Assembly: GCA_028278555.1 (NCBI GenBank)
Contig: JANQEA010000043.1
Location: 1 to 64,000 of the forward strand
Direction of reading: 5' to 3'
Length of the DNA stretch: 64,000 nt
Origin: Candidatus Bipolaricaulota bacterium
Lineage (GTDB): Bacteria > Bipolaricaulota > Bipolaricaulia > UBA7950 > UBA9294
Shown: piece by piece, positions 34,457 to 44,215 of the stretch
Position numbering within the stretch: the stretch's first letter is position 1
Layout: each line of letters begins with the position of its first letter
The notes under the pieces: model-generated
Databases searched by the model: none
Told to the model about the DNA's origin: nothing
What the model saw: the letters and a program-made list of their open reading frames with translations, nothing else
Position numbers and translations under genes: made by a program

Positions 34457-36835
34457 CTAGGTGCGGAGGCGGACGTCGAGCTTGCCGAGGCGGGTCTCGA
34501 TTCGTCCGACGATCGCGTCGACCTCGGGGTCGGTCAGGGTCCGATCGGCGGCGCGAAAAGCGAGCTCGTAGGTGAGGCTCTTCCGACCCGCGGCGATCTG
34601 CTCGCCCTCGTAGGAATCATAGAGGAGGGCCATCTCGATCTCCGGCTCGGCGAGGATCGCCCCGCGGACTTCGGCCTCCGCCAGCCCCGCCGGCGCGGAG
34701 ACGGAGAGATCTCGCTTCGACGCCGGATACTGAGGGACCTCGGTGTAGGCGATCGGCGCGTCGGCGTTGGCGGTCAGCATGGCCGCGTCGAACTCGAAGA
34801 CGAGGACCGTCGTCGGGATGGCGAATCGCTCGATCACGGCCGGCGTCAACTCACCGAGGAACCCGAGTAGACGTTTATTGTGGACAAAATCAGTGCTTCG
34901 ACCGATATGGAGGAAGCTGCAGCCTCGAAGGCTGGCTGGGAGCGTCGAGACCCCGTCGAGCTGGAGGCGCCGGAAGAGGTCGTCGAGGATCCCCTTCGCG
35001 AGCGAGAGGGAGACACGCTCCTTGCCTCGGAGCGGGGTCCCGGTCCGGCCGAAGAGTGCGCCTCCGAAGGCCTCCCGTTCGCCGCCGGTCGCGGAGAAGA
35101 TCCGTCCGATCTCGTAGATCATTCCGCCGTCGACCCCGCGGCTCAGGTTCGTGTCGACGATCGAGAGGATCCCGGGCACGAGGCTCGATCGGAGTGCCGC
35201 CTGGCCGATCGTCATCGGGTTGACGAGCCGGATGAGATCGTCGTCCGGCATTCCGAGTGCCTGTCGCCATTCTCGCTGGTCGAAGCCGTCGCCGACGACC
35301 TCGATCATCCCGAGGCCGGTGACGATCTCGCGGATCCGATCCTTGGCGAGCTCGGTCGCGTCCTTCCTTCCGACCGACAACACAGGCTTCGGAGGCGCCG
35401 ACTCGAGCTTGTCGTAGCCGTAGATCCGACCGACGTCCTCGATCAGGTCGGCCTCGCGCTCGAGGTCGGGCCGGTGGTACGGGATCGTCGCGACGATCTC
35501 CGATCCGTCCGGCTCGGCGTCGATCTGGAGACGCCGGAGGATGTCGAGACATGTCGTCTGATCGAGATCGAGACCGAGGACGAGCGATGCGCGCTCCGGG
35601 CGGAGTCGGACCATCGGCCGCGTGCTCGGCGCCGGATAGCCGTCGGCGAGCCCGCGATGGATTTGGCATCCGGTCAGACGCTGGATCAGGTGGGCGGCCC
35701 GCTCGGCGGCGAGTGATACGCTCTCCGGATCGATCCGTCGCTCGAACCGCTGCGACGCCTCGCTCCGGAGACCGACCGCGCGGGACGCCTTCCGAATCGT
35801 GTAGCCGTCGAACGCGGCGATCTCGAGGAGGAGACGGTTCGTCTCGGGGCGGATCTCGCTCCGCTCCCCGCCCATCACCCCGGCGAGGGCGAGGCCGCCC
35901 CGACCGTCGGCGATCATCAGGACCTCCTCGGTCAGCCGGCGGTCGATCCCGTCGAGCGTCCGGAACGTCTCCCCCGCGGTTGCGCGGCGGATGACGATTG
36001 GCTCGTCGACCAGATCGGCATCGAACGGATGGAGCGGATGGCCGAGCTCGAGCATGACGTAGTTCGTTGCGTCGACGACGTTGGAGAGCGGTCGCATCCC
36101 TGCTTTGATCAGTCGATGCTGCATCCGGAGCGGCGCCGGCCGGATGGTGATCCCCTCCATCAGCCGGGCTGCGTAGCGGGGCGTGTCGGACGGGTCCTCG
36201 ATCTCGATCCGGATCCGCTCGGCGGCCGGCGGGAGCGTCTCCTCGATGTCGGTTGGCAGATCGGCGAGCGGTCGCTCGAGGAGGGCGGCGACGTCGCGAG
36301 CGACCCCGTAAACGCTGGCGCAGTCCGGACGGTTCGATGGGACCTTGATGTCGAAGATCGTGTCGTCGTACTCGAGCAGCTCGGTCAGATCGGCCCCGAC
36401 CTCCAAGTTAAGGCCCAGCTCGAAGTTCCAGATCCCCTCGGAGCTGTCCTCGAGTCCGAGTTCCTCCTTCGAGCAGATCATCCCGTTCGAGACGACGCCG
36501 CGGAGCTTCCGCCGCTCGATCTTCAGGCCGTTCGGGAGCTCCCCATCGGGGAGGACGACCGGGACGAGTCCCCCATCGACGACGTTCGACGCGCCGCAGA
36601 CGATCTCGACCGTCTCCGAGCCGATGTCGACGGTACAGAGCGTCAGGTGATCCGACTTCGGAAGGGGCTCGCTCGAGATGACGCGCCCGACGACGGCGTT
36701 GCGGAGCGTACCGGTCGTTTCGATTCCCTCGACCTCCAAGCCGGCGAGGGTCAGGCGCTCGGCGAGGCGAGCGATCGCCTCATCCGTGATCTCGATCTCT
36801 ACGTAGTCAGCGAGCCAACGACACGGGACCTTCAT
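34457..36835 (-). CDS. pheT: Phenylalanine--tRNA ligase beta subunit
   Basis: 792 aa, standard length. The N-terminal MKVPCRWLADYVEI is followed by the tRNA-binding OB domain (GRVISSEPLPKSDHLTLCTVDIG), the B3/B4 editing module, B5 (DNA-binding-like), the core-like domain and the C-terminal FDX-ACB domain (YPASKRDLSVSAP). It joins PheS to charge tRNA-Phe. No pheS gene is next to it (upstream is an M1 peptidase), so the two subunit genes are split in this genome. It precedes tsaE on the minus strand. Confidence 0.95.
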   Translation of the reverse strand: MKVPCRWLADYVEIEITDEAIARLAERLTLAGLEVEGIETTGTLRNAVVGRVISSEPLPKSDHLTLCTVDIGSETVEIVCGASNVVDGGLVPVVLPDGELPNGLKIERRKLRGVVSNGMICSKEELGLEDSSEGIWNFELGLNLEVGADLTELLEYDDTIFDIKVPSNRPDCASVYGVARDVAALLERPLADLPTDIEETLPPAAERIRIEIEDPSDTPRYAARLMEGITIRPAPLRMQHRLIKAGMRPLSNVVDATNYVMLELGHPLHPFDADLVDEPIVIRRATAGETFRTLDGIDRRLTEEVLMIADGRGGLALAGVMGGERSEIRPETNRLLLEIAAFDGYTIRKASRAVGLRSEASQRFERRIDPESVSLAAERAAHLIQRLTGCQIHRGLADGYPAPSTRPMVRLRPERASLVLGLDLDQTTCLDILRRLQIDAEPDGSEIVATIPYHRPDLEREADLIEDVGRIYGYDKLESAPPKPVLSVGRKDATELAKDRIREIVTGLGMIEVVGDGFDQREWRQALGMPDDDLIRLVNPMTIGQAALRSSLVPGILSIVDTNLSRGVDGGMIYEIGRIFSATGGEREAFGGALFGRTGTPLRGKERVSLSLAKGILDDLFRRLQLDGVSTLPASLRGCSFLHIGRSTDFVHNKRLLGFLGELTPAVIERFAIPTTVLVFEFDAAMLTANADAPIAYTEVPQYPASKRDLSVSAPAGLAEAEVRGAILAEPEIEMALLYDSYEGEQIAAGRKSLTYELAFRAADRTLTDPEVDAIVGRIETRLGKLDVRLRT

Positions 36836-36850
36836 CGAATCGACCTCCCG

Positions 36851-39571
36851 CTACAGGGAGACCCGGGCGTAGATGACGGGTACACCCAGTCGGAGCAACG
36901 GCGTGGTCACACCGACGTGCACCCGCAAGGACAGCAGCCCGCCGAGGGTCGACAGATCGAGGATCTGCTCGATCCCGGCCTCCACATAGGGCGACGTTGT
37001 ACCGAATTCATCGAGGGTTGTCCAACCGAAGCCGCCGGCGAAAAAGACGCGCGAACGCATCGCGTCGATCATCGCGAGATTGAGTAGGTTATAGGGCATC
37101 TCCCCATCGATCGGAATCTCGAGTCCGACTGTCCCGACCATCTCATGGAGCGTCGGCGGAGGGGAGAACGAGCGCAGGCCGGTCAATCGGAAACGGAGCG
37201 GTTCAGGCGGGTCGGCGAAGCCGAGCCCGATCCGAACGCTTCCTTGGAGATACGCGCCGGGGAGGATGCGCAGCTCATCGCTTGCCTGCAACACCAGGCG
37301 TCCGGCCCCGCCGGCCGTCACGTCGATGGCAAGTCCACTCGATCGCGAAGAGGCGAACGATGGAAGATCGACGACGTCGAGTCCGAACACGGCGATCGGC
37401 GTCTCATCAACGAAGAGCCGCTCGATCCCGATCGTCCATGCGATGTCCGGCTCCCAGAACGTCGCCGGGGAGCCGGTCTCCGGTTGGGCGTAGATCGTTC
37501 GCGTGAACGCCAAGGCTCCGGTAATCCGATCGCCGGCGGCGGAGACGAACGCCATGACGTGATGACGGCGGTCGAGCTTCACCCGGGCCGACGCGGCGGT
37601 CTGTGCGATGGCGACGCGGAACCGATCGAGATACGAGAAGACGATGCCGCCGGTGCTGGTGTCGGCGGTCAGGACGTAGGCATCGAGCGGATAGGCTGCC
37701 TCGTTTGCTCCTCCGACGATCTTGACCGGCGCATGGTTGTTCAACCGATCGAGATCGGGGAGCCGGTGCTCCGGATCGATCGTCACTCGGGCGACCGGCG
37801 AAGGGGTCCGGAAGGTCAGCCGGGCCGACTCGGCATCTCCCGACCACACCTGCCGGAACGTCGCACCGGATCGGAGGGTCGCTTCGACATCGACCGGCTG
37901 CGGCGTCCCGCCGGAGCGGATCACCTCGACGAGGGTGACATGCTCCACTCCGGTCTGCTCGCGGGAGACGATCCGGATCGCGTAGTCGACCCGGCCGTCT
38001 CCGTAGACCCACGTGTCGAAGATCGCGTCGAGCGACCGTCCGGCCTCCTCCTCGAGGAGGATCTGAAACGTCCGGACGTCGAGGAGGTCGGCTTGCCGCC
38101 GGTCGACCGCGTTGCGGAACGCCCGATCGAACGCATCCTCACCGACAACGGCGGCGATCGCTCGGGCGACGAGGTACCCCTTGTCGTAGAGGCGGACGTC
38201 CGAGACGTTGCCGAACTGCACGTGTTCGATCGGCTTGACCAGCGCTTCGTCGAAGCCGAGGTACTGCGTCGTCAGGTAGGGAAGCTCGATCAAGTGCTCG
38301 CGAAGGTTGAAGAATCCGAACTGGCGCTTCACCAACTCTTCGGCCAGGCCCGGCGACCCGAAGCCGAACAGGTTCGGCTCGAACGCGCCAAACCGGTCCT
38401 CATAGTACAGGACGGCGAGGTACTGGGCGAGGCCCTCCGACAGCCACGCCTCGGTGTTCAGGTCGATCCCGGTACCGAGGCCGGCCCATTGGTGCGCGAT
38501 CTCATGGGCGAGGACATACTCCGCGACGCGGTTGAGCGCCCCGGTGAAGAGGGCGTTTCGGTGCGTGAAGAACCGCCGTGAAAGCCAGACGATCCCGTCG
38601 GCAGCAAGGGAGAGGCCGTTGTCGTTTGGGTTCTCGACGATCGTCAGCCGTGTGCGTGGGTATGCCCCGTACCGTTCCTCGTACACCTCGAGGATGTCGC
38701 GGGCGAGGGTCGCGAAGAATCGCGCGTCCTCTTCGTGGCCCGGGAGGTAGACGACGTCGACTGGGATCGGTCCGTCGAGCGTGTACCGCCGGTAGTCGGG
38801 ACCGATCGTCAGGCCGAGCGAGCGGGCCGGCGACGCGTACGCGACGCGGTATCGGATCGAGCTGTCTTCCTCGTCCGGGCGTTCCTCCTGCTCGATCGTA
38901 TCGGTTCCGCTGAACAGCTCGAACCCCTCCGGAACGGTGACCGTCGCTTCGAGTCGGACCCAGGGGAAGACGAGCGGGAACGCCTCCCGTCCGGCGTAGC
39001 CGATCCGTCCGTCGGTCTCGACGATCTCCGCCTGGGCCGGGAGGAGGGACGGGAACCATCCGAACCGCCACGTCAGAACTCCGTCGGTGATCCCTTGATC
39101 GCCGATCGCGTTCCGCGGGATCCGCGTCGTGAAACCGATCCGGAGCGTCACCGGCGCGGATGTGTCGAAGTCGAATCCGGGCAGATCGATCGCCAGGACG
39201 GTCTCGTCGAGGGAATACGTCTGCCAGGACGGCGGAAGGGCGAGGAGCCTGTACGGCACCGGGGACGGCTCGCCGTCGATCAGCCGCTCGACGGCGACGA
39301 CGATCGTCTCCGCCGCCTCGAAACCAAACGGGTACTCCGCGTCGATCGTGCGCGGTGAGAGGTGCGGGTTCGGGTCGCGATCGAGGTTGGCGAGGAGCGA
39401 CAGGTAGACGGTCGGACCGCTCGGCACGAGACGGATCTCGGCCGTCCCGTCGAGGCTTCGGTTCTCGGCGTCGTATCGGACGTCGAGGGCGCAGCTCGGC
39501 TCGGACAAAGCGGCTGCCGTTGTGAGTGCGGTGGCCAACAGCGCGAGAAGAAAGACGACGAACAGCTTCAT
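36851..39571 (-). CDS. Exported M1-family metallopeptidase with a beta-rich C-terminus
   Basis: 906 aa from the ATG at 39571 (GGGAGGCCCG upstream). A signal peptide covers residues 1-24. The Zn motif is HEIAHQW and the downstream WLSEGLAQYL supplies the third ligand (gluzincin, M1 aminopeptidase type). The N-terminal part is a beta-sandwich as in M1 enzymes. The last 250 residues consist of alternating beta strands (GRLVLQASDELRILPGAYLQGSV and similar), ending RLGVPVIYARVSL, suggestive of an outer-membrane barrel or a strand-rich anchor. The usual GAMEN sequence is not evident. Confidence 0.8.
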   Translation of the reverse strand: MKLFVVFLLALLATALTTAAALSEPSCALDVRYDAENRSLDGTAEIRLVPSGPTVYLSLLANLDRDPNPHLSPRTIDAEYPFGFEAAETIVVAVERLIDGEPSPVPYRLLALPPSWQTYSLDETVLAIDLPGFDFDTSAPVTLRIGFTTRIPRNAIGDQGITDGVLTWRFGWFPSLLPAQAEIVETDGRIGYAGREAFPLVFPWVRLEATVTVPEGFELFSGTDTIEQEERPDEEDSSIRYRVAYASPARSLGLTIGPDYRRYTLDGPIPVDVVYLPGHEEDARFFATLARDILEVYEERYGAYPRTRLTIVENPNDNGLSLAADGIVWLSRRFFTHRNALFTGALNRVAEYVLAHEIAHQWAGLGTGIDLNTEAWLSEGLAQYLAVLYYEDRFGAFEPNLFGFGSPGLAEELVKRQFGFFNLREHLIELPYLTTQYLGFDEALVKPIEHVQFGNVSDVRLYDKGYLVARAIAAVVGEDAFDRAFRNAVDRRQADLLDVRTFQILLEEEAGRSLDAIFDTWVYGDGRVDYAIRIVSREQTGVEHVTLVEVIRSGGTPQPVDVEATLRSGATFRQVWSGDAESARLTFRTPSPVARVTIDPEHRLPDLDRLNNHAPVKIVGGANEAAYPLDAYVLTADTSTGGIVFSYLDRFRVAIAQTAASARVKLDRRHHVMAFVSAAGDRITGALAFTRTIYAQPETGSPATFWEPDIAWTIGIERLFVDETPIAVFGLDVVDLPSFASSRSSGLAIDVTAGGAGRLVLQASDELRILPGAYLQGSVRIGLGFADPPEPLRFRLTGLRSFSPPPTLHEMVGTVGLEIPIDGEMPYNLLNLAMIDAMRSRVFFAGGFGWTTLDEFGTTSPYVEAGIEQILDLSTLGGLLSLRVHVGVTTPLLRLGVPVIYARVSL

Positions 39572-39597
39572 CGGGCCTCCCGTTCGCACGCCCCGCC

Positions 39598-40884
39598 TCA
39601 GTCTTCCGTCTCTTCGACCTCGGCCGACCGATCGACGCGTACGCGGGCCGACGTGATCTCCCGGGCGGTGGCCCGCTCGACGAGAAACGTGACCTGGCCG
39701 ATCTCCACCTTGTCGCCCAGCTTGGCCATCGTGCCGAGGCGGTGTTGGATCAGACCGTTGATCGTGACCCCCTCGTCCTCGGGGAGCTCGATCTCCATCG
39801 CGCGATTCAGGTCGTGGACGGCCGTATCCCCGGGGACGAGTGCTTCGTCGGCGGAGATCCGATTCATCAGAGCTGCAGGCTGATCGTACTCGTCCTCGAT
39901 CTCGCCGACGATCTCCTCGAGGATGTCCTCGAGGGTGACGATCCCGGCGAGGCCGCCGAACTCATCGATGACGACGGCCATGTGGACCTTCTGGCGTTGG
40001 AAGTCACGGAGGAGAACGTTGATCGGCTGCGTCGTCGGCGCGTAATGAGCCGGACGGAGGAGGCGGGCGAGGGTCATTTCGGGGTCGGACGGATCGACGG
40101 AGAGGAGATCCTTCGCATAGAGGGTGCCGACGATCGCGTCGGGGACCTCCTCGTAGACGGGGAACCGCGAGTGCCCGTCCTTCGCGACGATCTCGCGGAC
40201 CTCCTCGAGCGACGTCGCGAGCTCGATCGCCTGGATGTCGGGGCGCGGAACCATCACCTGTTCGGCTGTCATCTCGTCGAAGTCGAGGATCCGGCGAATC
40301 ATCTCGCCGTCGGCCTGATCGAGGAGTCCGCTCTCCTCGCTGGCGTCGATCAACGTCTCGATCTGCTCATCGCTCACCTCGATCGGTTCGACCTCCGAGA
40401 GGTCGACGCCGAAGATCCGACCGACCCCGTGGGCGACGGCGCGGAACAGATAGATCAGCGGACGGAGGACACGCGTCATCGCATGGATCTGGTTGATCGT
40501 CAGGAGGGTCAGACGCTCGGCGTTGTGTTTGGCGAAGTTCTTCGGGGTGATCTCTCCGAAAATGAGGAGCGAGACGGTCATGACGATCGTCGCGGTCAGC
40601 CCCTGAACGCTCTGCGATTGGGTCGGCAGGACCTGGATGACGAGAAGGGTCATCAGCGAGCTGGCCATGACGTTGACGAGGTTGTTCAGAACGAGCAGCG
40701 CCGTGATCAGGTCGTTCGGCTCCTCGAGAAGGTGCGTCAGCCCGCGCTTCTTCTTGGCGTGCGTGTTGATCAGATAGCGGAGCCGTCCTCCGGCGAGCGA
40801 TGTGATCGCGGTCTCAGCGCTTGAGAAGTAGGCGGAAGCGACGATCAAGAAAAGAAGCAGCGCAATTTGTGCGCCTATAGACAC
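39598..40884 (-). CDS. CNNM/CorC-family (DUF21-CBS-CorC) transporter-like protein
   Basis: 428 aa from a GTG at 40884 (AGGTGA upstream); the long upstream frame is not supported. Three to four membrane segments form the DUF21 domain (SAYFSSAETAITSL). Then come a CBS pair (MVPRPDIQAIEL, MAVVIDEFGGLAGIVTLEDILEEIVGEI) and a CorC_HlyC domain to the end. The family is linked to Mg2+/Co2+ efflux and often called hemolysin-like; no toxin activity is implied. It shares a divergent promoter region with accB. Confidence 0.9.
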   Translation of the reverse strand: MSIGAQIALLLFLIVASAYFSSAETAITSLAGGRLRYLINTHAKKKRGLTHLLEEPNDLITALLVLNNLVNVMASSLMTLLVIQVLPTQSQSVQGLTATIVMTVSLLIFGEITPKNFAKHNAERLTLLTINQIHAMTRVLRPLIYLFRAVAHGVGRIFGVDLSEVEPIEVSDEQIETLIDASEESGLLDQADGEMIRRILDFDEMTAEQVMVPRPDIQAIELATSLEEVREIVAKDGHSRFPVYEEVPDAIVGTLYAKDLLSVDPSDPEMTLARLLRPAHYAPTTQPINVLLRDFQRQKVHMAVVIDEFGGLAGIVTLEDILEEIVGEIEDEYDQPAALMNRISADEALVPGDTAVHDLNRAMEIELPEDEGVTINGLIQHRLGTMAKLGDKVEIGQVTFLVERATAREITSARVRVDRSAEVEETED

Positions 40885-40909
40885 AGTCCAATTCACCTCA
40901 CGGATCCGT

Positions 40910-40937
40910 ATTATAGGTCGGGGGTCACCCGGTGCAA
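40910..40937 (-). promoter_or_regulatory. Promoter of the CorC-type gene
   Basis: On the minus strand TTGCAC (40937-40932) and TATAAT (40915-40910) are separated by 16 nt. The transcript would start about 18 nt before the GTG at 40884. Confidence 0.6.
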
Positions 40938-40951
40938 CAGCGGTCGGTTCG

Positions 40952-40981
40952 TTGTTCCGGCGACGTGCGTCCCGGTACAAT
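40952..40981 (+). promoter_or_regulatory. Promoter of accB-accC
   Basis: TTGTTC (40952-40957), an 18-nt spacer and TACAAT (40976-40981) lie 23 nt upstream of the GTG of accB, leaving room for the GGGAGGGAGGAAC ribosome-binding site. It is back to back with the CorC-type promoter. Confidence 0.5.
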
Positions 40982-41004
40982 GGCCGGCCTCGGGAGGGAG
41001 GAAC

Positions 41005-41430
41005 GTGGAACTCGAGCAGCTGCAAGAGATCATCCGCCTGCTGAAGGCGGAGGGCCTGAGCGAGATCACCGTCTCCGAAGGGGACCAGCGGATCACCGTC
41101 AAGCAGGAGTTCGTCGGCGCGGCGCCCCGCCCGCCGAGCGTGCTCGTCGAGCCGGAGACGCCGTCCGAATCCCCGGAGGACGAGGAAGGGACGTTCACGC
41201 TCCCCGCGCCGCTGGTCGGAACCTTCTACCGGAGGCCGTCGCCGGATGCCGAACCGTTCGTCTCGCCCGGAGACATCGTCAATCCGGGGGACACCCTCTG
41301 CCTGATCGAGGCGATGAAGGTGATGAACGAAATCAACGCCGAAGAGGCGGGCCGGGTCCGACGGGTGCTCGCCGACGACGGCGAGGCCGTCGAGTACGGC
41401 CGCCCCTTGTTTGTCTTCGACCGTCTATGA
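41005..41430 (+). CDS. accB: Biotin carboxyl carrier protein of acetyl-CoA carboxylase
   Basis: 141 aa from a GTG after GGGAGGGAGGAAC. The biotin attachment site is EAMKVMNE with a Lys, and the fold starts with PAPLVGTFYRRP, as in AccB. The N-terminal 75 residues are a variable linker. The stop overlaps the accC start (ATGA). Together they form the biotin carboxylase half of acetyl-CoA carboxylase for fatty acid synthesis; accA/accD are not in the window. Confidence 0.95.
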   Translation: MELEQLQEIIRLLKAEGLSEITVSEGDQRITVKQEFVGAAPRPPSVLVEPETPSESPEDEEGTFTLPAPLVGTFYRRPSPDAEPFVSPGDIVNPGDTLCLIEAMKVMNEINAEEAGRVRRVLADDGEAVEYGRPLFVFDRL

Positions 41431-42770
41431 GTCTTCATACCGTCCTGGTTGCGAACCGCGGGGAGATTGCTCTTCGCGTCATCGAGGCCTGTCGTGAGCT
41501 CGGCCTGCGAAGCGTCTGCGTCTACTCCGAGGCGGACGCGCAGATGCCCTACCTCCGGATGGCCGATGACGCCGTCTGTGTCGGGCCGCCGGAGCCGGCG
41601 CGAAGCTATCTGAACATCGCGTCGATCGTCAGTGCGGCGGAGCTCGCCGAGGCCGACGGGATCCATCCCGGGTACGGTTTCCTCGCCGAGAACCCTCACT
41701 TCGTCGAGGTCTGCGAGGAGCACGATCTGACGTTCATCGGGCCGCCGCAGTCGGTGATGGAGCTGCTCGGGGACAAGCAGGCGGCACGTGAGGCGGTCGC
41801 TGCGGCCGGCGTCCCGGTCCTCCCCGGCGAGGCGGCGCCGACCGACCCGGAGGGGCTTCTCGACGCCGGAGAGCGGATCGGCTACCCCCTCCTGATCAAG
41901 GCGGTTTTCGGCGGCGGCGGACGCGGGATGCGACTCGTAGCCGACCCGGACGAGCTCGTCGACAAGGCATCCGCGGCCTCGGAGGAGGCGAAGGCGGCCT
42001 GCGGCGACGGATCGCTCTACCTCGAGAAAGCGCTCGCCGATCCACGTCACATCGAGGTCCAGATCGTCGCCGATGGAGAGGACGGTCTCGTCCACATCGG
42101 TGAGCGGGAGTGCTCGATCCAGCGTCGCCATCAGAAGCTGATCGAGGAGACGCCGGCCCCGTGCCTGAGCGACGATGCACGAGAACACCTCCGGGAGGCG
42201 GCCCTCTGGGCGGCGCGGGGCGTCGGCTACCGGAATGCGGGGACGGTCGAGTTCCTCCTCGCGCCGGACGGCTCGTTCTACTTCATTGAGATGAACGCGC
42301 GGATCCAAGTCGAACACTCGGTCAGCGAGGTCGTTTCAGGCGTCAACCTGATCAAGGAGCAGATCCTCCTCGCGTCGGGTGAGCGGCTGTCGTTCACGCA
42401 GGAGGAGGTCGAGCCGCGCGGGCACGCGATCGAGTGTCGCCTGAACGCTGAGGATCCGAGACGGGACTTCCTCCCGTCCTGCGGGACGCTGTCGATCGAT
42501 CAGCTCCCCGGCGGGCATGGCGTCCGTCTCGACACCGCGATTTACAATGGGATGGAAGTCCTGCCCTACTACGACTCATTGGTCGCGAAGCTGATGACCT
42601 GGGGGGAGAATCGAGACGACGCCCGGCTCCGGATGCTCACTGCGCTTGAGCGGTTTGAACTCTCAGGGATCGCGACGACGCGTGACTTGGTGATGGAGAT
42701 CCTCGGGCGCCCGGAGTTCAAGACCGGGGAGTACACGACCGCGTTTCTCGAACGCCTTCTCGGCGGTTGA
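41427..42770 (+). CDS. accC: Biotin carboxylase
   Basis: 447 aa, standard length. The N-terminus LVANRGEIALRVIEACRELG and the substrate loop GIHPGYGFLAEN are typical; GGGGRGM is the ATP-grasp glycine loop, and EFLLAPDGSFYFIEMNARIQVEH carries the Mg/catalytic Glu residues. It carboxylates biotin on AccB using ATP and bicarbonate. Its start overlaps the accB stop by 4 nt, so translation is coupled. Confidence 0.96.
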   Translation: MSLHTVLVANRGEIALRVIEACRELGLRSVCVYSEADAQMPYLRMADDAVCVGPPEPARSYLNIASIVSAAELAEADGIHPGYGFLAENPHFVEVCEEHDLTFIGPPQSVMELLGDKQAAREAVAAAGVPVLPGEAAPTDPEGLLDAGERIGYPLLIKAVFGGGGRGMRLVADPDELVDKASAASEEAKAACGDGSLYLEKALADPRHIEVQIVADGEDGLVHIGERECSIQRRHQKLIEETPAPCLSDDAREHLREAALWAARGVGYRNAGTVEFLLAPDGSFYFIEMNARIQVEHSVSEVVSGVNLIKEQILLASGERLSFTQEEVEPRGHAIECRLNAEDPRRDFLPSCGTLSIDQLPGGHGVRLDTAIYNGMEVLPYYDSLVAKLMTWGENRDDARLRMLTALERFELSGIATTRDLVMEILGRPEFKTGEYTTAFLERLLGG

Positions 42771-42836
42771 CCCGGTTGATCCCCCTCTCGTCGACTCGTA
42801 CCCTTGTTCGGTGCAGCGCGCGTTGAAAGGATCGCG

Positions 42837-44165
42837 ATGTTCGAATCCCTCACGACCAAGCTGACCGACGTCTTCGACCGCCTCCGCGGGCGCGGTCGAC
42901 TGACGGAGGACGACGTGAACGCAGGGCTGCGCGAGGTCCGCCTCGCCCTCCTGGAGGCCGACGTCAACTACAAGGTCGTCAAGGGTCTGATCGAGCGAAT
43001 CCGCGCCGAGGCGGTCGGCGAGGCCGTCCTCGAGTCCCTGACGCCCGGACAGCAACTGATCAAGATCATTCGGAGCGAGCTCGCCGAGACGATGGGCGGT
43101 GAACGGGCGACGCTGTCGCTCGATCGACGCCCGGCGGTCGTCGTCCTTGCCGGGCTACAGGGCTCGGGGAAGACGACGGCGGCGGCGAAGCTGGCCGCCC
43201 TGTTGAAGAAGGAGGGACGAAAGCCGGTCCTCGCGGCGGCCGACCTCGTCCGTCCGGCGGCGATCGATCAGTTGATGACGCTCGGCGAGCAAGTCGGTGT
43301 TCCGGTCGTCGCCCGCCCGGAGCTCGCGCCGCCTGCGGTCGCGACCGAAGCGGTCGAGTGGGCCGTGGAGAACCTCTCCGATGTGGTCCTGATCGACACG
43401 GCCGGCCGCCTCCAGATCGACGACGACATGATGAGCGAGTTGGAGGAGATCGTCGCGGCGACCGAACCGTCGGAGATCCTCCTCGTCGCCGACGCGATGA
43501 CCGGCCAGGAGGCGGTGAACGTCGCCACGGCGTTCGACGAACGGCTCGGCCTGACCGGAATCATCCTGACGAAGCTCGACGGAGACGCGCGTGGCGGCGC
43601 GGCGCTGTCGATCCGGCAGGCGACAGGACGGCCGATCGTCTACGTCGGGACCGGCGAGAAGGTCGATGGCCTCGAGCCGTTCCATCCGCAGCGGATGGCA
43701 GACCGGATCCTCGGGATGGGCGACGTCGTTACGCTGATCGAACAGGCCGAGGAACGGATCGATCAGGAGAAGGCCGAGGAGCTGGTCAAGCGTGTCCGGA
43801 AGAACCGACTGACGTTGCAGGACTTCCTCGAACAGCTGGAGGAGATGCAGAAGCTCGGCCCGGTGTCGCAGATCCTCGAGCGCCTCCCCGGCGCGGCGAA
43901 GCTGAAGGCGAGCGCCGACTCCGACGAGGAGGCCGAGATGAAGCGAGCACTCGCCATCCTCCGATCGATGACGGTGGAAGAACGGCTCAACCCGTCTATA
44001 ATCGGGGGAAGCAGGAAGAAACGAATCGCTCGCGGCAGCGGGACGAAGGTGCGAGATGTCAATCGTGTCCTGTCGCGGTTCGAGGAGGCCAAGCGGGCGC
44101 TGAAGATGGTCGGAGGACGTCGGGGGAAGGGACGTTCCCCGCTCGACATGCTCGAGGCCTCGTAG
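42837..44165 (+). CDS. ffh: Signal recognition particle protein (SRP54 homologue)
   Basis: 442 aa from the ATG at 42837 (GAAAGGATCGCG upstream). The N domain is followed by the GTPase with Walker A GLQGSGKTT, LVRPAAIDQL, VLIDTAGRLQ and ILTKLDGDARGGAAL. The C-terminal methionine-rich M domain (MKRALAILRSMTVEERLNP) carries the 4.5S-RNA-binding helix with GSGTKVRDVN. It targets membrane and secretory proteins, which fits the many exported proteins here. It leads the ffh-rpsP-khpA-trmD run. Confidence 0.96.
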   Translation: MFESLTTKLTDVFDRLRGRGRLTEDDVNAGLREVRLALLEADVNYKVVKGLIERIRAEAVGEAVLESLTPGQQLIKIIRSELAETMGGERATLSLDRRPAVVVLAGLQGSGKTTAAAKLAALLKKEGRKPVLAAADLVRPAAIDQLMTLGEQVGVPVVARPELAPPAVATEAVEWAVENLSDVVLIDTAGRLQIDDDMMSELEEIVAATEPSEILLVADAMTGQEAVNVATAFDERLGLTGIILTKLDGDARGGAALSIRQATGRPIVYVGTGEKVDGLEPFHPQRMADRILGMGDVVTLIEQAEERIDQEKAEELVKRVRKNRLTLQDFLEQLEEMQKLGPVSQILERLPGAAKLKASADSDEEAEMKRALAILRSMTVEERLNPSIIGGSRKKRIARGSGTKVRDVNRVLSRFEEAKRALKMVGGRRGKGRSPLDMLEAS

Positions 44166-44215
44166 CGTAAACAGGGTCTTTCGTTTCACGACAACAATCT
44201 GACTGAGGTGAAGTT

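Noticed and set aside
37145-38581. 478-codon plus-strand frame opposite the M1 peptidase
   Set aside because: Arg/Asp-rich shadow of the real gene; the peptidase motifs are on the minus strand.
41226-42317. 363-codon minus-strand frame opposite accB-accC
   Set aside because: accB and accC are unmistakable on the plus strand; the opposite frame shows only codon-bias artefact.
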